A stretch of DNA of 18,427 bases from contig DASPJR010000103.1 of the NCBI GenBank assembly GCA_035628505.1, positions 1-18,427 on the forward strand, given 5' to 3'. Shown piece by piece: positions 1 to 8,700 of this stretch. The DNA is from DASPJR01 sp035628505. Lineage in GTDB: Bacteria > Planctomycetota > SZUA-567 > H5-PLA8. Both the position numbers and the translations under genes were made by a program. The stretch's first letter is position 1; each line of letters begins with the position of its first letter. The notes beneath the pieces are model-generated. The model had not been told where the DNA came from. It ran no database searches and saw only the letters and a program-made list of their open reading frames with translations.

Positions 1-1
1 C

Positions 2-43
2 CGCATGGGCGTTAATTTTATCCTGTACGCGTTTACGCATTGA
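2..43 (+). CDS. 3' end of an upstream gene (C-terminal 13 codons), possibly DUF4159 family
   Basis: An open frame enters from the left edge and ends at TGA 41-43, reading RMGVNFILYAFTH. The stop lies 10 nt before the GTG of the next gene and touches its Shine-Dalgarno sequence, the normal layout of an operon junction. A Gly-Val-Asn-hydrophobic-Tyr-Ala-x-Thr tail resembles my recollection of the C-terminus of DUF4159 proteins, which in Planctomycetes-like genomes accompany MoxR/DUF58 genes. Thirteen residues are too few to prove the family. That the frame is the end of a real gene is fairly likely from position; the family name is a guess. Confidence 0.45.
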   Translation, partial: RMGVNFILYAFTH

Positions 44-47
44 GGAG
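43..47 (+). promoter_or_regulatory. Ribosome binding site for the GTG start at 54
   Basis: AGGAG lies 6 nt before GTG 54-56 and supports the non-ATG start of the large protein. It directly overlaps the stop of the upstream frame, which suggests translational coupling. Confidence 0.7.
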
Positions 48-53
48 CCGACT

Positions 54-3000
54 GTGCTGGCTGAGGCATTGCGAAATCTGAAGCAGACACCGGCGCTCGC
101 GCTGTTGTGTCTTCTCGCTGCGGCAAACGTGGCAGCCGGACAGAACGCACCGCCGCCGCTGGTGGTGAAGGTTCAAGCGGCTGCGGGCGATGTTTACAAA
201 TCGCGTGTAAAGTCCAGCACGCAGCAGCAGCCTCCTCGCGACGAAGAGCTGGTGCTGATCGGCAGCAACGATACGAGCATCGAGTTTAAACTTACAGCGA
301 CATGCAATCGCGACTGCACGATCCACGTGGAAGGCATCGTCACAGACTTTTACGGAACGGAAGTCACGAGTGCGAAGCTGAATTCAGACATCGCCGCGAA
401 GCCCGGAAAGCCAATCGTGACCGCGCACACGCTCAAGCCGACTCCGCTTCATGTTGGGCCCTTCACGTTGAAGGGATCCTGGAACGTTCCGCAAAGTGAC
501 GCGAAGGGCGATTTCAGCGTCACTCTCGGTTTGCCGAATGTGCGCGTGATGATCGATGACTTCGAAGACGCTAAACACAAACAGGCGGGAGCCGAACTTG
601 AGAATGCGAGCTCTGCGGCAAGGCACGGGAAAATGGGGCTGATCGTGCGCATACCGAAGGCTGATGCGCCGACCCAGCGAGTCCCACTCAATGCCGCACT
701 GCCCGGTCGGCCAGTGAAGATCAGTTTGTGGATGAAGTCGGCAGCCCAGTTCCGTGTTCAAGCGTCGGTGCGCGACGCCTCGAAAAAAGACGATTTCAGC
801 TGGCTCGTAGGCCCGCAGGTCATCGAAGCTGGCGACTGGCGGCTCGTTGAACTGCCGCTTCCACTATCGGCACCGTCGTCGATTACGTACCCTCTCACGC
901 TTACGGACCTCCTCATCAGTGGCACGCCCGGACAGACGGTATTCGTCGATGCGCTGGAACTCTCCACGCAGCGCGATCTGGTCGCAACCGTTGCGCCGGC
1001 ACAGGAGTTTCCGCGCATGGCCGTGAGCTACAGCGGCTGGCGCATTCATCAGGGCGGCACACTCGAAAGCATCAATAACCGCAAAAGCGAAGCATGCCTG
1101 TTCCCCGCGGCGGGCAAGCCGCTGGCGATCACACTCAGCGCGTCTGCGTTTGGGTCGGAGAAGAGGATTCACTTCGACGGGAACGTCCGGGACTATTTTG
1201 GAACCGAGCTCACGAAAGTTTCCTTCGATGTAACTGCCAAACCGCGGGAACGGGTTACGCACACCGTCAGCATAAATCCTACAGAAAATCACTTCGGCCC
1301 CTTTTATCTCAACGGCGCGTGGAGCGAGGTCAACGGAACTCTGCGCGAGGACGTTGCGCTCGTCCTGGCACAGGCGAACTGGCGGCTGGTGATTGAAGAC
1401 TTTGAACAGGTTCAGCACCCCGAACCGGGCGCACTCGAAAATTCCCCGACGGCAAAGCATCGCGGCGAGATGGGATTAATTGTTCAAACCAATGGAAAGA
1501 AGCAGGCGGTCCCGTTGAATCTCTCACTCGCCGCGCGGCCTGTCAAAATTGGAATGTGGGTTAAGACCCCCGCTCCAGTGCAGGCCTCAATGCGCGTGCG
1601 CGATCCGGGCGTGAATCACATGGGCGGCATGCGATACGACACGTGGACCGTTGGACCCGTGGAGATCTCCGCGGGAGACTGGCAGTACGTCGAACTTCCG
1701 ATGCCGGATTACAGCCCGCCGAAGGCGCTGCGCAAATCGTACGCTGAAGCAAACGGAATCGTGGATTACCCGCTGACGCTTGAAGAGCTGGAGTTCACTG
1801 GTCCGGAGAAAAATGCTGTTTTCGTTGACGATATCGAACTCTGGGCGCAGGGCGAACAGACCGGAAGCGTCTCGGTGCGTGCCGCTTCGTCGAAGCCGTC
1901 CAGCCTCCTTTATAAGAACGATTCAGTCAATCTGGTCATCTCCAACGCGTGGCTCTGGGGGCAGCCGCAGACGATCAGCTATTCGGCTGCGCTTGTGGAT
2001 GTCACGCAGCGCTCGTGGCCGCTGTCGGCGAACCAGACTGTGACGGTCCCTCCTGGTACTGAAGTCGTCAAAGCCTGCGCGACGCAACTTCCGCTTGGGC
2101 CATACAACGTCATCGCCGAAGCCAGCGTGAGCGGCAAGATTGTCGCGAAGATCCCCGCGCCGAAAGTGGGCGAGGAGCCTTCGGCCGATCCCTCGTTCCT
2201 GGTTTACGAGCCGACCGGAAAGCCGCTCTCGCACCGGGAGCTGCATACAATCCTGCGCGACCGTAACCGGCTGATTGCGGAGATGGGCTTCACGCGCGAC
2301 AACCGCCTGTTCACGTGGCACTCGACGCAGAACACGCCGGCGATGGAAAATTACACCGGCTACTTTTACTTCGACTGGCTGCGCCCTGATGTTAAAGCGC
2401 GACGCGACGCCGGGCTGGAGGTGCTCGGCACACTCGGCTTCACGCCACAGTTTTACGATCCAAGCGCACGCTTCATTACCAATTACACGGAATGGTTCGG
2501 CAGCACTGTTGCCATGCCTTCGCGCTCCATTTACTTCGAAGAATACGCGCATCGCACGATCGAAAACTTCGCAAGCCAGGTATCGACATGGATTGTGTGG
2601 GAGCGTCCGGATGCGCCGGGTTTCGCGTCGCCCGAAGAATACACCGACAAGATGCTCGAAGTAGCGCGCCGCGCCGCAACCGAAGCCAATCCCAACGCGA
2701 AGCTGATTTCAGGCGCGATCACCCGCGAAAATATGGAGACGTATCTGACAGGGATGATTGAAGCCGGAGCACACCGCTTCGTGGACGGCATCGGCATCCT
2801 CCCCTCGCCCGCTCCACTTTCGCCTGAAGACGGCTATCTCGATATCATTCTCGCCCGGGCGCAGCGGCTCCGGAAGCAGGAACAGGTGAAGCCCGAGTTG
2901 TGGGTATTGAATCTCGGCTGGAGCAGCGGCGACGGTCCGGAGCGTGTGAGCGAGTTCAACCAGGCGGTTTATATTCCGCGCGCGTACATTCTGTGCCGTG

Positions 3001-4364
3001 CGGCCGGAATCGAGAACATTCTCATCCAGCCAGACGGCACCGAAGCGACGGCCAAGCGCGATTCGGCCGATCTGATTTTCCCGCAGGGAAATCTGCTCTG
3101 CCTGAAGCCCGCGGCGCTGTCGGTCAAGAATGTTCAACTGCAGCTCAAGGATGCGAAGTTCATTCGTGAACTCTTCCTGGACGACCGCAGCACAGGCCTG
3201 GCGCGCGCCTATCTCTTCTCACGCCCCGATGGCAAGCTGCTGCTGACGGTCTGGCGCTGCGAGGGCTCCAGCACACTGCGCTTGAGCCAGCGACCGGAGC
3301 AGATTTTCGACGCCTTCGGCAATCAGATTCCGCAAGGGAGCGAACCGACGCTGACGCTTCGGCCTTCTCCGCAGTACATCGTTTTTCCGGCTGGCGACAG
3401 TGCCGCGCTCGCCAGGAGTATCGAACGCGGTGCGTTGACGTACGACGACACGCCAGAGTCCGCGTGGAAAAGGCAATTCACATTTCATCTTAATGTTGGC
3501 AATGCTGAAGAGGAAAAAGCAGCAAACTACGAAGCGACCCAGAGCCGCCTGGTCGGTCCTGTCGAGAGCAGCTATCACACGGATTACGGCCGCCACGTGA
3601 CAGACACCGGCCGGCATTTTAAAGGCGAGGAGAAATTCGTGGTCGATGTTTCTGCATATGGCAACGCCGATCTGCTACTGCGCAAGCGCATTAACTACTC
3701 CCTGCTGAACCAGTTGGTGAAGGTCTATTGCAACGGGCAGTTCGTCGGCCAATGGGCCGCGCCCAAGCGCGATCTGCGCTACCGCTGGCGCGATATCGAG
3801 TACGTCATTCCAAACAGTTTTTTTGCGGGAAAGAACAGCGCCGAGCTGCGCTTTATCGCTCAGGGCAACAGCGAAGCGTCGAGCTACTACTACTGGGCCG
3901 GCCCGCTGAAGACGAAAACGATTTATCTCTCCGACCTCTCGCTCCTTTACGGAACAGCAGGCGGCGCCGGGCCGATGGTGAGCCTGGATAAAAATGTGCT
4001 CGGCGCACCGATGAAGTTCTTCAAAAAGCCTCAGGCGTCATTCGCGAAGGGCATCGGCACGAATGCCGGAGCGCGGTTTGAAGAAAGCCTTGTCGTACTC
4101 AGCTTGAATAAACAATTCAAGCGGCTGCGCGGCACCGTTGGTATCGACGCCTGCACGAATGGCCGTGGAACCGTGCGCTTCAGCATCGGCGGCTTGACCA
4201 AAACGCTGTGGCAGTCGCCGGATATGACCTACTACAGCGAGCCCAAAGAGTTCGACATTGATGTCTCAAATGAAATCATCCTCACCCTTTCCGTGAGCGA
4301 TTCCGGCGATGGGCCAAAGGACGACATCGCCAACTGGGCCGGTCTGCAGCTGGAGCTGAAATGA
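54..4364 (+). CDS. Exported multidomain GH39-like pseudo-glycosidase with NPCBM
   Basis: This 1436-aa protein begins with a signal peptide (hydrophobic residues about 14-28, Ala-rich cleavage region). Residues about 73-310 and 353-603 are two copies of one beta-rich, carbohydrate-binding-like module. About 605-710 look Ig-like. About 735-1010 match a clan GH-A barrel closest to GH39: WIVWERPD (846-853) aligns with the usual EIWNEP(N/D), then an NPNAKLISGA stretch, then LWVLNLGWSS (949-958) where xxTExxx is expected. The acid/base Glu is thus Arg851 and the nucleophile Asn953, so hydrolysis is unlikely. A beta domain follows (about 1030-1120), then about 1190-1300 resembles the C-terminal sandwich of DUF2961/GH172 proteins (LRKRINY, then VYCNGQFVGQW). 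Residues about 1332-1435 are an NPCBM domain (KGIGTNAGARF, VGIDACTNGRGTVRFSI, ending ANWAGLQLEL). The GTG start is chosen for its Shine-Dalgarno and signal peptide. The next gene overlaps by 4 nt. Architecture is well supported; the biological role is unknown. Confidence 0.9.
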   Translation: MLAEALRNLKQTPALALLCLLAAANVAAGQNAPPPLVVKVQAAAGDVYKSRVKSSTQQQPPRDEELVLIGSNDTSIEFKLTATCNRDCTIHVEGIVTDFYGTEVTSAKLNSDIAAKPGKPIVTAHTLKPTPLHVGPFTLKGSWNVPQSDAKGDFSVTLGLPNVRVMIDDFEDAKHKQAGAELENASSAARHGKMGLIVRIPKADAPTQRVPLNAALPGRPVKISLWMKSAAQFRVQASVRDASKKDDFSWLVGPQVIEAGDWRLVELPLPLSAPSSITYPLTLTDLLISGTPGQTVFVDALELSTQRDLVATVAPAQEFPRMAVSYSGWRIHQGGTLESINNRKSEACLFPAAGKPLAITLSASAFGSEKRIHFDGNVRDYFGTELTKVSFDVTAKPRERVTHTVSINPTENHFGPFYLNGAWSEVNGTLREDVALVLAQANWRLVIEDFEQVQHPEPGALENSPTAKHRGEMGLIVQTNGKKQAVPLNLSLAARPVKIGMWVKTPAPVQASMRVRDPGVNHMGGMRYDTWTVGPVEISAGDWQYVELPMPDYSPPKALRKSYAEANGIVDYPLTLEELEFTGPEKNAVFVDDIELWAQGEQTGSVSVRAASSKPSSLLYKNDSVNLVISNAWLWGQPQTISYSAALVDVTQRSWPLSANQTVTVPPGTEVVKACATQLPLGPYNVIAEASVSGKIVAKIPAPKVGEEPSADPSFLVYEPTGKPLSHRELHTILRDRNRLIAEMGFTRDNRLFTWHSTQNTPAMENYTGYFYFDWLRPDVKARRDAGLEVLGTLGFTPQFYDPSARFITNYTEWFGSTVAMPSRSIYFEEYAHRTIENFASQVSTWIVWERPDAPGFASPEEYTDKMLEVARRAATEANPNAKLISGAITRENMETYLTGMIEAGAHRFVDGIGILPSPAPLSPEDGYLDIILARAQRLRKQEQVKPELWVLNLGWSSGDGPERVSEFNQAVYIPRAYILCRAAGIENILIQPDGTEATAKRDSADLIFPQGNLLCLKPAALSVKNVQLQLKDAKFIRELFLDDRSTGLARAYLFSRPDGKLLLTVWRCEGSSTLRLSQRPEQIFDAFGNQIPQGSEPTLTLRPSPQYIVFPAGDSAALARSIERGALTYDDTPESAWKRQFTFHLNVGNAEEEKAANYEATQSRLVGPVESSYHTDYGRHVTDTGRHFKGEEKFVVDVSAYGNADLLLRKRINYSLLNQLVKVYCNGQFVGQWAAPKRDLRYRWRDIEYVIPNSFFAGKNSAELRFIAQGNSEASSYYYWAGPLKTKTIYLSDLSLLYGTAGGAGPMVSLDKNVLGAPMKFFKKPQASFAKGIGTNAGARFEESLVVLSLNKQFKRLRGTVGIDACTNGRGTVRFSIGGLTKTLWQSPDMTYYSEPKEFDIDVSNEIILTLSVSDSGDGPKDDIANWAGLQLELK
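270..1860 (+). repeat. Internal tandem duplication encoding two carbohydrate-binding-like modules
   Basis: Copy 1 (about 270-980) and copy 2 (about 1111-1860) encode the same ordered motifs: DFYGTEVT / DYFGTELT, HVGPFTLKGSW / HFGPFYLNGAW, MIDDFED / VIEDFEQ, RHGKMGLIV / HRGEMGLIV, VPLNAALPGRPVKISLW / VPLNLSLAARPVKIGMW, GDWRLVELPLP / GDWQYVELPMP, YPLTLTDLLISG / YPLTLEELEFTG, VFVDALEL / VFVDDIEL. Each copy seems to be an Ig-like part followed by a CBM-like jelly roll (the DFE start and FVDxxEL end are typical of such modules). Nucleotide identity is clearly lower than protein similarity, so the duplication is old. Confidence 0.85.
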
Positions 4365-5773
4365 AGATCGCCAAGGCCTTTTTATTTTTCTGGCTCGCAT
4401 TCAGCGCTGCATCAGCACGCGGCGGCGACTATGCCGAACAAGTCGCGCACCTGGATGATCCCGCCGTACTTGAACGCGTAATCAAAGCCGGAGCGTCCGC
4501 ACTTGCTGATCTAACCACCGCCCTCAACGGACCACGTCCGGACCTGGCGGTCCAGGCGCTTGGCAAAATGAAACTGAAACAAGCTGTGCCGGAGCTCTCG
4601 AAGCTGCTCACGGCCAAAGACGGCGAACTGCGCGCCGCGGCTGCGTGGGCAATTGGCGAATGCGGCAGCGCCGAGTCCGCGGCCGGACTCATTGCGCTGA
4701 TGAACGATCCCTACGCGCGGGTGCGCAGTTCAGCCGCGGCCGCGCTTGGCGCACTCCGCACACCTGATGCCGATGCGGCGCTTCGGCGCTCGTTGCAGGA
4801 TGCCAACTCCGACGTACGCATGGCTGCGGTTCAAACAATTCGCGCCAACAAACGCAGCGATCTCTTTTCGCTGCTGCTTCCCTGCCTTCAGTTCCGAATC
4901 GAAAAGACGATTCTGAAAAAAGAGGGGCAGGAAGCCAGAGAGGTCGACACCGTTGTATGGACCGAGCCCAGCGCTCAGGTGCGGCTCGCGGCGATCAGCA
5001 CGCTATCCGACTTGAAGGCGGCAGACGCCATTCCGGCGCTGATCGGCGCGCTTGAGCGCGAGGAGAGCTTTAACCGGCTCACGATTATCCGCGCGATTGA
5101 AGGCATGGGCCCGGGTGCCGCCGGAACGTGCCTGGGACGCATCGTTCCGATGCCATACGAAAAAGAAACGTTCGCGCGCCACATGCCCATTCTCATCAAT
5201 AACGGCACGCTCGCGGTTATCGCCGGTCGCCTGGGTGACGGACGCTGCGTCACGGCATTGCTTGAGACGCTCAAACTTCCGCGCGAGAAACTCGGGCAGG
5301 ACAAGGATCTCACGGAGCTCTACATCCACAGCGTCGAACTGCTTGGCAAATACAAGTGCGACCGTGCCGGACGGCCGCTTGCGGAACTGCTCAAGGAAAC
5401 ACGCGTTCGGCAGCTGTCAGAGGCGATCCAGGCGGCCATCGAGTCGATCGGGCGTCCGGCGGCGCGGCCTCTGGCGCGAAACATGGACGACTGGTCGCTC
5501 GCGCCCGTGTTCCTGAAGCTTCTGCGCCAGCCGGACCTCCGCACGCCGGTTGCGCGCGAGGGCATTCTGAAATTTCTTGGACACGAGTCCGACGATGTGC
5601 GGCTGGCCGCCACGGAGACGCTTGGGATGTATCTCATGGATGGAATCCTCGACGAATACGATCAGCCGCTGCTCGACGCCATGTATCTCGACCCGAATAA
5701 AGAAGTTCGGGCAACATGCAAGCGCTGGCAGGAGAAGCTTGCGAAGAAGCAAGGAAACGAGGTGTCGCCGTGA
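4361..5773 (+). CDS. Exported HEAT-repeat protein
   Basis: This 470-aa protein starts at an ATG whose last bases form the stop of the previous gene (ATGA), with GGAG 5 nt upstream. Residues 1-20 are a signal peptide (MKIAKAFLFFWLAFSAASA, likely cleaved after ASA). The rest is mostly alpha-helical HEAT/PBS-lyase-like repeats: clear units near 58-83, 87-113, 118-145 and 149-165 (AAAAWAIGECG, VRSSAAAALGAL, VRMAAVQTI), further units near 205-262 (VRLAAISTLSDL), and C-terminal units near 411-458 (VRLAATETLGMY, EVRATCKRW). The insert at about 175-204 is charged and breaks the repeat. Such solenoids bind proteins and have no catalytic residues. Between two giant carbohydrate-recognition proteins, a scaffolding role in the envelope or outside the cell is a reasonable inference, not shown. 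Confidence 0.88.
   Translation: MKIAKAFLFFWLAFSAASARGGDYAEQVAHLDDPAVLERVIKAGASALADLTTALNGPRPDLAVQALGKMKLKQAVPELSKLLTAKDGELRAAAAWAIGECGSAESAAGLIALMNDPYARVRSSAAAALGALRTPDADAALRRSLQDANSDVRMAAVQTIRANKRSDLFSLLLPCLQFRIEKTILKKEGQEAREVDTVVWTEPSAQVRLAAISTLSDLKAADAIPALIGALEREESFNRLTIIRAIEGMGPGAAGTCLGRIVPMPYEKETFARHMPILINNGTLAVIAGRLGDGRCVTALLETLKLPREKLGQDKDLTELYIHSVELLGKYKCDRAGRPLAELLKETRVRQLSEAIQAAIESIGRPAARPLARNMDDWSLAPVFLKLLRQPDLRTPVAREGILKFLGHESDDVRLAATETLGMYLMDGILDEYDQPLLDAMYLDPNKEVRATCKRWQEKLAKKQGNEVSP
5759..5762 (+). promoter_or_regulatory. Ribosome binding site for the GTG start at 5770
   Basis: GAGG lies 7 nt before GTG 5770-5772 inside the end of the HEAT gene. It favours this start, which puts a signal peptide at the N-terminus, over an in-frame ATG at 5716 that would place 18 charged residues before it. 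Confidence 0.55.
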
Positions 5774-8700
5774 AGAGCACCTTCCGCATCGTGTGCTGCG
5801 CGCTCGCAGCGTGTTTTGTCCTGGCCGCGGATGCCGCCGAAATAACGCTGCGCCTGGTTTGCGCTGAAGCTCCGGATCAACTGGTCTCAACCGTGGTCAC
5901 GAAGCTGGATCTCGAGGCCGAGGCCGCGAAAGAAAAGGCCGATGAGGCCGAGGCTGCCGCGAAGAAACCGAAAAGCGGCGCAAAGGCGCCCACTGATCAG
6001 CCTGCCCAGCCGAAAGCGGAGTTTGATCGATACACGACGTACATGCGCGGCATCGTCATCGATGGAAAGCATCCGTTTCAAAAAATGTATCGCAACAGTT
6101 TTCTGGGCCGTACGGATGTCTTGACGCTTAATCTTGAAGACGGCGAGCACACCATCGATCCAGGCGGGCATAAATTTTCGCTCAGCAATGGCGTGGTGAA
6201 AACGAATGATCCGTGCCTGCGCGCGCGTGGCGCCACCCTCGATATTCTCCTCTACCCCGTCACGATGCTGGCCGTGGACGGAAGTTCCATCCGGCAGATG
6301 CCTGCGGAATTGCGCCGGCTTCCGGTGGCCATGCGCGTATTGCACGGCAGCGAAGAGCTTCTGCCGAAAGAAAAATTCCTGAGCGCAGGGACCACGTTCA
6401 AGGTTCTCAAGCTGTACATGATCGCCAATTCCCAGCAGATGGGCTACCGCCTGGTGCCATCGGAACGTAATTTTCATCTGAGCGACAAAGGCGTCGTGAT
6501 CCTGGATGACAAGGGAAATCCTGCCACCGACGGCGGCGTTCTGGTGGAAGACCGGTTTTCCATCGTACTGCCAAAGTCAGCGGTTCCCGTGACCATTCGC
6601 GGCCAGAATGTCCATGTTTCATTCAACGGGCCTTCTGGGCAATTCAAACTTGAGTCTGCACGCGACAAAACCGAGATCCAGAAAAACTACTACGCATTCA
6701 GCGCCGTGGACGGAGCGGAAATTATCGCTGGCACGAAGGCGCTCAGCCCGCCGATAAAATTTCACGGCGATCTCGGCGCTTTCCCGCGGCGCAAGATCGT
6801 CGTCGATGCCATGGCGCGTCAATCAGCCGAGCCTCGCGTGCTGCAGGTCGCCATGAACGGCTACAGCATCGAAGCAGGAAAAACGCTGCGCGTTCGCGCG
6901 CAATTTACTGACGCATACGACGCGCCGACGCTTGCGCCGGCCGAAGTGAGCGCATACCTGTGGCAGCCGCCGGTGCTGGAGGATGACGGCTGGCTGAAGG
7001 CGTCGCCGAACGAGAAGACACCCCTGAATGAATGGCGTTCGCTCCGCATACTGGCGTCGTCCGAGCCGGATGAATACGACATCCTGATGCCGGACGTGCC
7101 AAGCAATATTTACTGGCTTCGAGTGGTCGTCGACAAGCGCGGTGAATGCTCGCCAGCGTCTGCGCTGCGTACGGATTTCATCCAAGGTATCGTCAACGCG
7201 GCGTCGCGGGCAAACCTTTCGGTGTTCTGTCCATCGGGAAGGCACGCGTTCCTGAACGGCGCGGATCTTCCGTTCAGCGTCGTTGCAAAAAGTCCCGTGG
7301 CGCTACAAGGCGGAAGGCTGCGCATCGTTTTAAGGCAGGGAGCCCAGGAATACCCGCTCGCCGAGCAGGACATTGCAGCACTTCCAGCGGGAATGCACTC
7401 CTATCATTTTATCCTGCAAGGCAGCGCGACGGGCGCGCTCGCACCGGGTGATTACACTCTGACGGCGAGCCTTGGCGGACTGAAATCGAACGCGTGGTCC
7501 GTTCGAATCTCCCGGCCGCGCAGCCGCAGCCCGTTTCCGCTATACGCCGATGGGCGCTTCAGCGAACAGAACGTCGACAACGGGGTCCCGGTTCTGAATG
7601 TTCCTGAGAACATCGCGGTCGCGAATGCGGCTCGCGCGACCTACCGCCGCAACGCCGAAATTCTCGCCTGGCAGTATGATTCGGCGCTGATCGACTGGTA
7701 CATGTTCAAGCCGCTCGCCTCGTACGCCGGCCGCGATTCGTCCAGCGAGGTTGCCGAAGTCGAGATGATCCTGCGCGGCACGCTCGCGTTGCCCGCGCAC
7801 GAGACCTACTACTACCAGAATCATTTCGAAGCGACGTCCGAAGCGTTGCTCTCGCAGGGCATGGGTCAGATCAACGGCGTCGTGTGCAACTTAAGTCCGA
7901 TCTCGCTGATGCACAGCGTCGTAAAAGACGTGAATTCCGAGATGCGGAAATTCCAGCTGATCGCGCAGATCGGCAAGAAGTTCGAGAACTTCGACGGCAT
8001 GACGCTGGTCTACCCCAACACCGATCCGATGGGTAATTCGGAGATCGTCGATCCCGGCCGGCACGCGCGGCTCGTTGAGCTGTACAAGAATTTCAAGGCA
8101 AAGCACGGATTTGATCCGCCCGCCAACAGTGATGCGGCTCGCTTTCTCGCGGCTCGATTGCGTGGCGCACCGATCACGCCGGAGCTGACCGAAGCCGCGC
8201 GGAAGTGGGAACTCTGGACGCTGGAATGCAACAGCCTGATGGGCGATTTCTACAAGCGCGCGCAGGATGCCGTCAAACCGCTCGCGCCGGAGATGAAACT
8301 CGGAAATGAAGGACCTGGCTGGGGCGGAACCGGTGGCGGCACCTACCCTGTGACGGCGAATGCAAATCAGAATCCGCTCGTTGTCTGGACCGGATTCAGC
8401 GACTATGCGCACAGTCTGATTCTGGAACCTTTCCTGCGCCCGAAGCTGCTCCACATGACGGGCGCCGAGATCTGGGGCACGCTTTTCCTGTTTTCCGGCA
8501 GCCTGTACAACGTGAAGAATCATGTGGTTGGCCATCTGGCAGCGGGTGTCGATGGCTTCGGCTATGCCGGCAACTTCCCGCTCTGGAACACGGGACGCTT
8601 TGACACGCGTTACCTGCCCGAGGAATACAAAGAGATTCGCGACCTGCTGCGTACCTACGGGGCCGTTTTCCGCCAGGCGCGGCCGCGCGCCGAGATCGGC

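Noticed and set aside
1923..2552. Antisense frame of 209 codons opposite the first large gene
   Set aside because: Composition is that of a shadow frame and it covers the GH39-like barrel; no ribosome site or family resemblance.
5716..5769. Upstream ATG start for the giant protein
   Set aside because: It would put 18 mostly charged residues before the signal peptide; the GTG at 5770 has a ribosome site and a stop/start overlap.
5803..5817. Lipobox (LAAC, residues 12-15) in the giant protein
   Set aside because: Only about 8 hydrophobic residues precede the Cys and the hydrophobic stretch continues past it to ADAA, which fits ordinary signal peptidase I cleavage better; a lipoprotein cannot be fully excluded.
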